From NCBI GenBank assembly GCA_028865155.1, contig JAGWKW010000001.1, positions 1 to 19,489 on the forward strand: a stretch of 19,489 nt of DNA. The letters run 5' to 3'. The position numbers and the translations under genes are program-made. This document shows, piece after piece, positions 8,462-14,707 of the stretch. Numbering within the stretch: the first letter of the stretch is position 1; the number at the start of each line of letters is the position of its first letter. This DNA comes from Alphaproteobacteria bacterium (GTDB lineage: Bacteria; Pseudomonadota; Alphaproteobacteria; UBA9219). The notes under the pieces were generated by a model. That model did no database searches, was not told the origin of the DNA, and worked only from the letters and a program-made list of their open reading frames with translations.

Positions 8462-8923
8462 ATGACCAGAAAAACCAAGGCCCGTCTTGCGGGCGCGATG
8501 CTGACGGTCGGATTTCATGCCGCGCGCGAGCCTTTGATCTGGCGCTTCGACCTCGAACGCAACCACAGTTTCACGCTTGCGCTGCAAGGAGAAGACGGCG
8601 ATTGGGAGCTTGGCGTAACCTCGCCCAAGGGCGATTTCTATCCGATTACCCATTTTGCCGCGCGCGAAGATGCCGAAGAAGCGTTCCTCGCCGTCGAAAA
8701 GGCGCTGGCACGGCGCAAGTCCTTTTTCGGCGCGATCGGCAAGGCGGTTCTGGTTCTTCTGGTTCTTGCGCTCGTTGTCGCCGCTGCCGTCGTCGGCTTT
8801 GGCCTTTATGTCGGCGGGCCGGACAGCACGCCCATTGCCGGCGTCACCAGCGCGTCGCCGCAACTGCCCGAAGGCGTGCCGTTGCCGGCAAACCAGGTGC
8901 TGCAACCGCCATCGCAACAATAG
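8462..8923 (+). CDS. hypothetical single-pass membrane protein, 153 aa
   Basis: I do not recognise a family. The soluble N-terminal part (about 1-90) is basic at the start and then mixed. One clear membrane helix (about 95-117, Val/Leu/Ala-rich) follows, and a Pro-rich tail of about 35 residues ends in QPPSQQ. With no signal peptide and Arg/Lys at 84-86 before the helix, the N-terminal domain should be cytosolic and the tail periplasmic. The gene starts 13 bases after the dotM-like stop and is followed immediately by a strong terminator, so the two probably form one transcript and may act together. GAGGA precedes the ATG. Confidence 0.72.
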   Translation: MTRKTKARLAGAMLTVGFHAAREPLIWRFDLERNHSFTLALQGEDGDWELGVTSPKGDFYPITHFAAREDAEEAFLAVEKALARRKSFFGAIGKAVLVLLVLALVVAAAVVGFGLYVGGPDSTPIAGVTSASPQLPEGVPLPANQVLQPPSQQ

Positions 8924-8936
8924 GGGATGGACAACA

Positions 8937-8968
8937 AAAAAGGCCGGGGCATTCGCTCCGGCCTTTTT
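8937..8968. terminator. Rho-independent terminator, probably bidirectional
   Basis: AAAAAGGCCGG and CCGGCCTTTTT form a perfect 11-bp stem around a 10-base loop, followed by further T-rich sequence (CTTTT). It lies between the convergent 153-aa gene (stop 8923) and the Bax inhibitor-like gene (stop 8987). The A-run on the left makes it usable from both strands. Confidence 0.9.
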
Positions 8969-8986
8969 CTTTTATGCATGCTGCAA

Positions 8987-9715
8987 TTAACTACGCCGCA
9001 CCTGGCCCGTCAGCTCCAGCATGAACTGGAACGCGTTAATGAAGTTCAGGTACAAGGACAGCGCATTGAACACGGCAAGTTTGTCGTTGGCCTCGGCTCC
9101 ATAAGATTCGCTGTAGGTCTGCTTGATGCGCTGCACGTCCCACGCGGTCAGGCCGGTGAAGATCGCGACGCCTGCGATCGAGACCATCCATTGCAACATC
9201 GACGACATCATGAAAATGTTGACGATCATCGCGATCATCAGACCGAACAGGCCCATCATCAGGAACGCGCCCATGCTGGCGAGGTTGCGCTTGGTCGTAT
9301 AGCCCCATAGCGCCATAGCGCCGAATGTCGCGGCGGTAATGAAGAAAGCGCGCGCGATGCTGGCCCCGGTGAAGACCAAAAAGATCGCACCCATCGACAA
9401 CCCCATCGTGCCGCAAAACAGCCAGAACATAGTTTTCAGGCCGGACAGCGAGATGGTGTTCATGCGGAAATTCATCACGAAGATGAAAGCCAGCGGCGCA
9501 AGCATGACGACCCAGCGCAAGGGTGAGCCGAAAATGATTTGCGCCAGCACGGTATTGGCGACGACCCAGGCCAAAAGGCCGGTGATCGCAAGCCCGCCGC
9601 CCATATAGCCAAACACGCGTTGCATGTGGGTGCGCAGTCCGGCGTCGAACGTGACGCGGTCGAGCCCGGCAACGCCACCGGAGCTGGAGCCTGAGCGGAA
9701 GAACGGATCGGTCAT
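8987..9715 (-). CDS. Bax inhibitor-1 (YbhL/YccA) family membrane protein
   Basis: This 242-aa polytopic protein has about seven hydrophobic helices. The first is near GYMGGGLAITGLLAWVVA, and the family-like segments FTGLTAWDVQRIKQ and ALSLYLNFINAFQFML occur near the C-terminus. The bacterial BI-1/UPF0005 family includes YccA, which modulates the FtsH protease, and BsYetJ, a pH-sensitive calcium leak channel; the role here is unknown. ATG 9715 is preferred because GAGGA lies five to six bases upstream and the protein then begins MTDPFFRSG, a usual N-terminus. The frame stays open far upstream, but those residues are not family-like. The gene follows metA on the same strand after 95 bases, with its own possible promoter. 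Confidence 0.93.
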   Translation of the reverse strand: MTDPFFRSGSSSGGVAGLDRVTFDAGLRTHMQRVFGYMGGGLAITGLLAWVVANTVLAQIIFGSPLRWVVMLAPLAFIFVMNFRMNTISLSGLKTMFWLFCGTMGLSMGAIFLVFTGASIARAFFITAATFGAMALWGYTTKRNLASMGAFLMMGLFGLMIAMIVNIFMMSSMLQWMVSIAGVAIFTGLTAWDVQRIKQTYSESYGAEANDKLAVFNALSLYLNFINAFQFMLELTGQVRRS

Positions 9716-9748
9716 AATGTCCTCATTCATGGTGATAAACCTGCCGTT

Positions 9749-9777
9749 AATATGTGCCTTCGGCACCGGCATTTCAA
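9749..9777 (-). promoter_or_regulatory. possible promoter for Bax inhibitor-like gene
   Basis: On the minus strand TTGAAA (9777-9772) and CATATT (9754-9749) are spaced by 17 bases, matching sigma-70 at five and four of six positions. They lie 34 bases upstream of ATG 9715. The spacer holds a small GTGCC-gaa-GGCAC hairpin. Confidence 0.4.
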
Positions 9778-9810
9778 CCGTGAACGAGATTTGCCAGCAA
9801 AGGCAGGGAT

Positions 9811-10791
9811 TTACGGCGTATAAGGACGGGGGATATGGGCACGGTTGCGGGGGGTGGCGGCGTAAATGGCATTGACCCAATTCGTGTAAAGGTATGCCGT
9901 ATGCCGCCAGTTGTTGATGGTGCGCTCTTGCGAAGGGTCGTTGTCGGGAAAATAGTGAAGAGGCAAAGTCGCGGAAGCCGGATCGTCTTCATAGTCACGC
10001 CAGTACTCCTTGCCTAGGGTTTCCGTTTCGTATTCAGGGTGGCCCAATATGTAAACATGCTTCGGATAAAACCGCGTTTTATCATAGGGCGCGGCTTCGA
10101 CGATGACATTCGGCCCCGTTTCATCGGACAGGGCGGCGATTTCCAGCTCTGGACAGGCCGCGACGGCGGCTGCATCCGGGTTTTTCCAGCGCGACACCGG
10201 CATGGGAAATCTGTCGGGAAGGTCGGAAAGAAGCCCAGTCTTGTCGTCGACAAGGCGATGCTCGAAAAGGCCGGTGGTTTTTTGTGTGCCCTTGATGCTG
10301 TCGATATTATGAAAATGCTTAAGTGCCGCTTTCGCGCCCCAGCACAGAAACAGCGAGGAGAAAACATTTTTGTGCGACCAGTCCAGGATCTCTTGTACAT
10401 CGGGCCAGAAAACCTCGTCCGTCACGCGCGGCTCCCGCGCATTGACGCCGGTGACGATCAGCCCATCGAATTTTTGTTTTTTGATCTCGCTCCACGGTTT
10501 GTAAAATTGACGAATATGCTCCGGCGGCGTGTTTTTGCTTTCGCGGCCGTTTTTGATGTCCTGAAAATAACGATCTGTCGCCACGAAACTCAATCGCACC
10601 TGAATCGGCGTATGACCGAGCCATTGCGCCAGTTGCCGTTCGGTCGTCACTTTATCGGCCATCAGATTCAAAATGGCGATTTCAAGCGGGCGAATGTCCT
10701 GATGCGCGGCACGTTCGCGCTCTATGGCGGCGGGGTCGGCCAGCGAGGGCAGGAAGGGGTGCTTTTCATTGGCGTTGACGATGACGGGCAT
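9811..10791 (-). CDS. metA: MetA-family homoserine O-acyltransferase
   Basis: This enzyme acylates homoserine with acetyl- or succinyl-CoA, the first committed step of methionine synthesis. The 326-aa protein has the family's catalytic Cys150 in LFLCWGAKAAL and the His251/Glu253 pair in YILGHPEYE, equivalent to E. coli Cys142, His235 and Glu237. The segment that sets the acyl donor (E. coli TGAPLGLVEF) reads TGVNAREPRV, so succinyl versus acetyl cannot be called by the usual Gly/Glu rule. ATG 10791 has a near-perfect GGAGGA seven bases upstream; the open frame beyond it is not part of the protein. The gene follows the 88-aa gene by 10 bases and lies downstream of a SAM-II riboswitch, consistent with methionine control. 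Confidence 0.93.
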   Translation of the reverse strand: MPVIVNANEKHPFLPSLADPAAIERERAAHQDIRPLEIAILNLMADKVTTERQLAQWLGHTPIQVRLSFVATDRYFQDIKNGRESKNTPPEHIRQFYKPWSEIKKQKFDGLIVTGVNAREPRVTDEVFWPDVQEILDWSHKNVFSSLFLCWGAKAALKHFHNIDSIKGTQKTTGLFEHRLVDDKTGLLSDLPDRFPMPVSRWKNPDAAAVAACPELEIAALSDETGPNVIVEAAPYDKTRFYPKHVYILGHPEYETETLGKEYWRDYEDDPASATLPLHYFPDNDPSQERTINNWRHTAYLYTNWVNAIYAATPRNRAHIPRPYTP

Positions 10792-10801
10792 ATTTCCTCC
10801 T

Positions 10802-11068
10802 TCAAAAAAGCGTGGCACTGATAACGCCCGGGGTGCGGCGCAGAACGCGGGTCGCGGCAAAAGCTTTTCCGGGCGTCATTTTGCGTAAACGGAGCAGGTG
10901 TTCTTCATGTTCATCTTGCGGACGCGTCGTTATCAACGAGGCGTCGCCGAAATCGTTGTCGACGATGGCGCGCGCGACCAGATGTTCCGAACGATCAGGT
11001 TTCGCGACTTCGTGCAGAACATCGACGGCAAGATCTTTTTCAAGCAATAAGAGAACGGTATTTGTCAC
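10802..11068 (-). CDS. small hypothetical protein in SAM-II/metA operon, 88 aa
   Basis: Function and family are not recognised. The 88-aa protein starts at GTG 11068, with AAGGA about eight bases upstream, and ends ten bases before metA. It starts TNTVLLLLEKDLAVDVLHEV, has a polar middle rich in Asp, Glu and His, and ends RRTPGVISATLF. A strand-helix-strand alternation ending in PGV-x-x-A is reminiscent of ferredoxin-like or ACT folds, but this is only an impression. As the first gene after the SAM-II riboswitch and its terminator, it should be expressed together with metA when SAM is low. That makes a role in methionine or homoserine metabolism, or in control of MetA, a reasonable inference. 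Confidence 0.7.
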   Translation of the reverse strand: MTNTVLLLLEKDLAVDVLHEVAKPDRSEHLVARAIVDNDFGDASLITTRPQDEHEEHLLRLRKMTPGKAFAATRVLRRTPGVISATLF

Positions 11069-11168
11069 TTTACTTTTCCTTTATCTTTCAGCTACCGCTT
11101 GGAAAAGGCGCGGCGGCATAACCCTTGATCCGCAAAACGCGGCATGGGCGGGAAAGTGGAAAAGGCAT

Positions 11169-11220
11169 GAAAAAAGCCTCGACGCGCTTCCCGTCCACCA
11201 GGGACCACAGCGCGGAGGCT
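11169..11220 (-). terminator. intrinsic terminator of the SAM-II attenuator
   Basis: On the minus strand AGCCTC-c-GCGCT pairs with AGCGC-gtc-GAGGCT, with TCCC/GGGA pairing further in, followed by TTTTTT. It lies between the SAM-II aptamer and the 88-aa gene, about 100 bases before that start codon. That is the expected position for a transcription-attenuation expression platform. Confidence 0.8.
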
Positions 11221-11247
11221 CGAAGGAATGAGCCGTTGCTCCGTGGC

Positions 11248-11297
11248 GCTTTAGCTGTTGGTAACGCGGCAGCAAGCTGCTCCTGTCAAATCCCGCG
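11248..11297 (-). ncRNA. SAM-II riboswitch aptamer (leader of the 88-aa gene/metA)
   Basis: Read on the minus strand, P1 is CGCGG (11297-11293) with CCGCG (11269-11265). Loop 1 begins GAUUUGA, as in SAM-II. The pseudoknot helix is GCUUGCUG (11277-11270) with CAGC-UA-AAGC (11257-11248), giving two perfect 4-bp blocks separated by the conserved UA. The GCUUGC, CGUUA and GCUAAAG motifs agree with the alphaproteobacterial metA leader family (SAM-II, originally the metA motif). It lies directly upstream of a metA operon, on the coding strand, with a promoter before it and a terminator after it. SAM binding should reduce expression. The 3' strand AAGC overlaps a possible antiterminator (GCGC-cac-GGAG pairing with CTCCGCGC), which gives a plausible switch. 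Confidence 0.88.
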
Positions 11298-11330
11298 GGT
11301 CGACCGGACGGTCAACCAAAACATGTTCCT

Positions 11331-11360
11331 ATCCTATGGGGAAAAGCTTTCGCGCGTCAA
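11331..11360 (-). promoter_or_regulatory. promoter of SAM-II/metA operon
   Basis: On the minus strand TTGACG (11360-11355) and TAGGAT (11336-11331) are spaced by 18 bases, matching sigma-70 at five and four of six positions. They fall between the gloB stop and the riboswitch, placing the transcript start about 25-30 bases before the aptamer. Confidence 0.6.
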
Positions 11361-11397
11361 GAAGAACGATGGCGGGGAGAAGCGTGCACAAAGATGG

Positions 11398-12195
11398 TTA
11401 AAGCTTCTGCCCGCCGAAACGATCCTTGGCCGACCGCATCATGCCGAACACCGCGCCCGCATCGGCATCCTCGGCAATGCCGCCGCTTTTGGCCAGCGCG
11501 CGGCGCAGAGCGTGGTCGTCGGCGCGCAGAAACGGGTTGCAGGTTTTTTCGCTGCTCAAAATTGCCGGGATCGTCGGCTTGCCCGCGCTGCGCAGGACGG
11601 TAATTTCGGCCGCGCGTTTTTTAAGCGCTTCGTTATTCTTGTCGATGGCCAACGCAAATTTGGCGTTGTTTTCGGTATATTCGTGCGCGCAATAGACAAA
11701 CGTATCGTCGGGCAGGGCGCGTAAAAGCTTGAGCGAATCCCACATATCGGCGGCGGAGCCTTCGAACAGCCGCCCGCAGCCGAGCGAAAACAAAGTATCG
11801 CCGCAGAACAAGGCTTTCAGCTTCGGAAAGTAGTAAGACACATGGCCGCCAGTATGGCCGTGTGTGCCCAGCACTTCAGCGCGCAAGGTGGAAAAAGTCA
11901 CGACATCGCCATGCGCGACGCCGCGCGACAGGCCGGGGATGCGGCTTTGCTCTTTGGCCGGGCCGATCACAGGCGCGCCGAATTCACGCTGCAGTTTTTC
12001 GTTTCCGCCGCTATGGTCGCTGTGATGATGCGTGTTGAGGATCAGCGATAAAAACAGGTCGCGTTCTTTCAGGGCGCGCGAAACGACGTCGCCATCGCCG
12101 GGATCGACAACCATGGCCAGCCCCAGATCGCGGTCGCTGACCAGAAAGATGTAATTGTCCGCGAAAGCGGGCAAAAGCTCGATGGTGAAAGACAT
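11398..12195 (-). CDS. gloB: hydroxyacylglutathione hydrolase (glyoxalase II)
   Basis: GloB hydrolyses S-lactoylglutathione to lactate and glutathione, the second step of cytosolic methylglyoxal detoxification. The 265-aa metallo-beta-lactamase-fold protein has the binuclear metal motif THHHSDH at residues 55-61. It also has HTGGH (about 115-119), GDTLFSLGCGRLFEG (about 133-147) with the metal-bridging Asp, and the YCAHEYTENNAKFA segment with the last metal His. The C-terminal glyoxalase II domain includes KTCNPFLR, which binds glutathione. Length is normal. It is divergent from the methyltransferase gene across 48 bases. The metA operon promoter starts just past its stop, so gloB itself is not under the SAM-II switch. 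Confidence 0.96.
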   Translation of the reverse strand: MSFTIELLPAFADNYIFLVSDRDLGLAMVVDPGDGDVVSRALKERDLFLSLILNTHHHSDHSGGNEKLQREFGAPVIGPAKEQSRIPGLSRGVAHGDVVTFSTLRAEVLGTHGHTGGHVSYYFPKLKALFCGDTLFSLGCGRLFEGSAADMWDSLKLLRALPDDTFVYCAHEYTENNAKFALAIDKNNEALKKRAAEITVLRSAGKPTIPAILSSEKTCNPFLRADDHALRRALAKSGGIAEDADAGAVFGMMRSAKDRFGGQKL

Positions 12196-12243
12196 TAACG
12201 CAAGTCTTACCGATTTGTGCTAACAGTGGGTTAACGGAGCCCC

Positions 12244-13002
12244 ATGTTCACCGACATCGTCGAATTGCGCGAATTTTACCATAACCCCGCCGGGCGAACG
12301 GCGCGGCGGCTGCTTTGCGCGCGCGTCGCCGCCTTGTGGCCCCATGTCGCGGGCGAGCGGATTCTGGTTCTTGGCTATGGCCCGCCCATGCTGCGGCCAT
12401 GGCTCGGGCAGGCGCATTCCGTCCACGCTTTCATGCCCGCAGGGCAGGGGGTCGCCTATTGGCCGCGCGAAGGGCCGAATATTTCCTGCCTCGTCGATCC
12501 GACCGACCTGCCTTTGCCAGACGCGTCCATAGATCGCGTGGTTTTGCTGCACGCGCTCGAAGCCATGCCCGATCCCGCGCCGATGCTACGCGAAATCTGG
12601 CGTGTCCTTAAAAGCGGCGGGCGGCTTCTGACCGTCGCGCCGAACCGGCGCGGCTTCTGGGCGCATAACGATCGCACGCCATTTGGTAATGGACAGCCTT
12701 ATTCACCGCGTCAGGCGCGCAGCCTGCTTCATGGGCAGGGCTTTCTGATTGAAAGACTGGCTTTCGCGCTTTACGCACCACCCGGCGCGGCACGGTTCGG
12801 CTTTTCTTTTGTCGATCGCGTCGAAAAAATCGCAGCGCGGCTGTTTTCCGGTTTCGGCGGCGTGTTGTTGATCGAGGCGGGCAAACAGCTTTACGCGCCG
12901 CGCGTCGAGAAAAAAGCCTTGCGCCACAGGCTCGTTTTGCCTTTGCCATTACCTGCGCAGGGGCCGGTTCCTGCTGGCCGTTTTATGCGAAATAACCGAT
13001 AA
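12244..13002 (+). CDS. class I SAM-dependent methyltransferase (type 11)
   Basis: The 252-aa protein shows a methyltransferase core. Motif I is the unusual ILVLGYGPP, followed by LPLPDASIDRVVLLHALEAM, the post-motif region of type 11 methyltransferases, and MLREIWRVLKSGGRLLTVAP. The C-terminal part carries IEAGKQLYAP and a Pro-rich basic tail. Motif I lacks the usual acidic residue and the second Gly of the GxGxG pattern; similar proteins divergent from gloB are what I recall in alphaproteobacteria, so this is probably a family trait. The substrate is unknown. GGAG lies four bases before ATG 12244. Confidence 0.85.
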   Translation: MFTDIVELREFYHNPAGRTARRLLCARVAALWPHVAGERILVLGYGPPMLRPWLGQAHSVHAFMPAGQGVAYWPREGPNISCLVDPTDLPLPDASIDRVVLLHALEAMPDPAPMLREIWRVLKSGGRLLTVAPNRRGFWAHNDRTPFGNGQPYSPRQARSLLHGQGFLIERLAFALYAPPGAARFGFSFVDRVEKIAARLFSGFGGVLLIEAGKQLYAPRVEKKALRHRLVLPLPLPAQGPVPAGRFMRNNR

Positions 13003-13032
13003 ACTTGGCTTTTCCGCGGTTTTGGCCTAATC

Positions 13033-13055
13033 TTGGGAAAGTTTCCCCAATTTTT
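13033..13055 (+). terminator. possible weak terminator or attenuator ahead of chorismate mutase gene
   Basis: TTGGGAAAGTTTCCCCAA is an imperfect 18-base inverted repeat followed by TTTTT, 30 bases after the methyltransferase stop and just before the chorismate mutase ribosome binding site. The stem is short and AT-ended, so termination would be inefficient. Confidence 0.35.
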
Positions 13056-13068
13056 GCCGAAGGTTTCC

Positions 13069-13965
13069 ATGTCGCTCAAGTCCGCCGCCGTCAATCCCGA
13101 CAAGCAAGCACTGGCCGACCTGCGCGCGCAAATCGACCGTATCGATCTGGCTCTGCACGATTTGCTGCGCAATCGCGCCGACATTGTCGAGCGCGTGCGC
13201 AAGCTCAAAAGCAAAAACCACCTTCATATCCGTCCGGGACGCGAAGCGCAGATGCTGCGCGCGCTCACCGGCCGTCCACAAGGCAAGCTGCCCGAAGGGC
13301 TCATCGTGCGCCTGTGGCGCGAAATGATCTCGGCCTTCACGCTGCAGGAAGGCGGATTTAAGGTCGCGGTCACGGTTCCTGTCAAAGAACCCGGCCTGTG
13401 GGATATGGCGCGCGACTATTACGGGGCTTTTACGCCGCTTATCGAAGCGCCGTCTGCCGTCGCAGCCGTCAAATCCGTCATTGCCGGAAAAACCGATGTT
13501 GCCGTGGTGCCGTTTCCGAAAGACGGCGACAAGGATGCGTGGTGGCCCCTGCTTGTGGGCGACAGGAAAAGCGCGCTCACGGTTTTCGCGACGCTGCCGT
13601 TCGAACAGCTCAAGGCCGGACGCGGCAATGCGCGTAATCCGGCGCCGGCGGCGCTTGCGGTGGGCAAGCTTTACCCCGAACTGACCGGCGACGATCGCAG
13701 CTTCGTGACTTTGCAATGCGTCCATGTGCCCGAAGCGGAAATGAAACGCCTGCTCGCCAAGGCTGGCTACAAGGTTTTGCGCATGCTGTCGCATAGCGCG
13801 GGCCGGGGCGCCAGCGCGCCGGTTCTTTACCTGGCTGAAACCGAAGGCTATGTTGGCCGTGCCGACACGCGGCTGTCGCGCCTGAAGGCGATGCTCGGCA
13901 GCCGGCTACAGCATCTGGCCCCTCTCGGCGGCTATGCGGTTCCTTTAAAAGCCGGCCGAAGATAA
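13069..13965 (+). CDS. chorismate mutase (AroQ domain) with degenerate prephenate-dehydratase-like C-terminus
   Basis: The N-terminal 90 residues are an AroQ-type chorismate mutase, which turns chorismate into prephenate for Phe/Tyr synthesis. LRAQIDRIDLALHDLLRNRA, then VRKLKSK and IRPGREAQML, align with the active-site Arg11, Arg28, Lys39 and Arg51 of the E. coli enzyme. The remaining 200 residues (from about FKVAVTVPVKEPG) look like the two-lobed prephenate dehydratase fold. However, they lack the TRF catalytic motif and the ACT-domain ESRP signature, so dehydratase activity is unlikely. ATG 13069 with AAGG five bases upstream gives 298 aa; the TTG at 13033 is inside the hairpin. The gene lies eight bases from the prephenate dehydrogenase start, so the two probably form an operon making and consuming prephenate. 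Confidence 0.85.
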   Translation: MSLKSAAVNPDKQALADLRAQIDRIDLALHDLLRNRADIVERVRKLKSKNHLHIRPGREAQMLRALTGRPQGKLPEGLIVRLWREMISAFTLQEGGFKVAVTVPVKEPGLWDMARDYYGAFTPLIEAPSAVAAVKSVIAGKTDVAVVPFPKDGDKDAWWPLLVGDRKSALTVFATLPFEQLKAGRGNARNPAPAALAVGKLYPELTGDDRSFVTLQCVHVPEAEMKRLLAKAGYKVLRMLSHSAGRGASAPVLYLAETEGYVGRADTRLSRLKAMLGSRLQHLAPLGGYAVPLKAGRR

Positions 13966-13972
13966 GCTCACC

Positions 13973-14707
13973 ATGACCCAATCCTTCGGCCTTATCGGCG
14001 TCGGCGCGTTCGGCGCTCTTGCGGCGCGGCATCTCGCACCACATTTCGATCTCGTCCTGCATGATGTCGCGGATGTTTCGGCGCAGGCGCGCGGCATCGG
14101 CGCGCGCACGGGCGATCTGCGCGACGCCGCATCATGCGACATCGTCATGCTCGCGGTTCCGGTGCAGAAATTGCACGAGGTACTGACAGGAGTCGCCCCG
14201 TTGGTGACACCGGGCGCGCTTGTCCTCGATGTCTGTTCGGTCAAAATCAAACCTGTCGCGGCGATGCTCGAAATTCTGCCGGAAAATGTTTCCGTCGTCG
14301 GCACGCACCCTTTGTTTGGGCCGCAAAGCGGCAAAAACGGTATCGCCGGATTGAACGTTGCAATATGCGAAGGCCGTGGCGGGCGCGGCGGCGAGACCGC
14401 GCATTTTTGCGCCGGTAAACTCGGCCTGCGCGCCTTCGAGGTCACGCCCGAAGAACATGACCGCGAAGCGGCCTATGTGCAGGGGCTGACGCATATGCTG
14501 GGCAAAATCGTCGGCTCGCTCGACCTGCCGGACATGCGTTTCCCGACCCGCACTTACGAGCTGATGCAGCAGATGGTCGAGATGATCCGCTACGACTCGG
14601 ACGATCTGTTCCGCGCCATCGAACGCGAAAATCCGTTTTCGTCCGAGGCCAAGCAGAAATTTTTCGCCGCCGCGCGCAAACTGGAAGAAAAATTATCCGG
14701 CGACTGA
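13973..14707 (+). CDS. tyrA: prephenate (or arogenate) dehydrogenase
   Basis: TyrA oxidatively decarboxylates prephenate to 4-hydroxyphenylpyruvate, or arogenate to tyrosine. The 244-aa protein begins with the dinucleotide-binding GLIGVGAFG (6-14), continues with DIVMLAVPVQ and LDVCSVK, and has the catalytic-His segment VGTHPLFGPQSG typical of the family. It then shows HMLGKIVGSL and a helical dimerisation domain. There is no ACT domain and no fused chorismate mutase; the mutase is the preceding gene. Cofactor and substrate preference cannot be set from sequence. The 3' end overlaps the convergent DUF2125 gene by 15 bases. Confidence 0.9.
   Translation: MTQSFGLIGVGAFGALAARHLAPHFDLVLHDVADVSAQARGIGARTGDLRDAASCDIVMLAVPVQKLHEVLTGVAPLVTPGALVLDVCSVKIKPVAAMLEILPENVSVVGTHPLFGPQSGKNGIAGLNVAICEGRGGRGGETAHFCAGKLGLRAFEVTPEEHDREAAYVQGLTHMLGKIVGSLDLPDMRFPTRTYELMQQMVEMIRYDSDDLFRAIERENPFSSEAKQKFFAAARKLEEKLSGD

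Noticed and set aside
7156..8478. 440-codon minus-strand frame opposite the dotM-like gene
   Set aside because: The plus-strand product has recognisable DotM motifs and membrane helices. The antisense product is Arg/His/Asp-rich low-information sequence, typical of shadow frames.
9716..9880. N-terminal extension of the Bax inhibitor-like frame
   Set aside because: The strong GAGGA before ATG 9715 and the usual family N-terminus place the start there. The upstream residues are Pro/Cys/His-rich and overlap the end of metA.
10792..10860. N-terminal extension of the metA frame
   Set aside because: GGAGGA immediately precedes ATG 10791, and the extension overlaps the end of the 88-aa gene in another frame.
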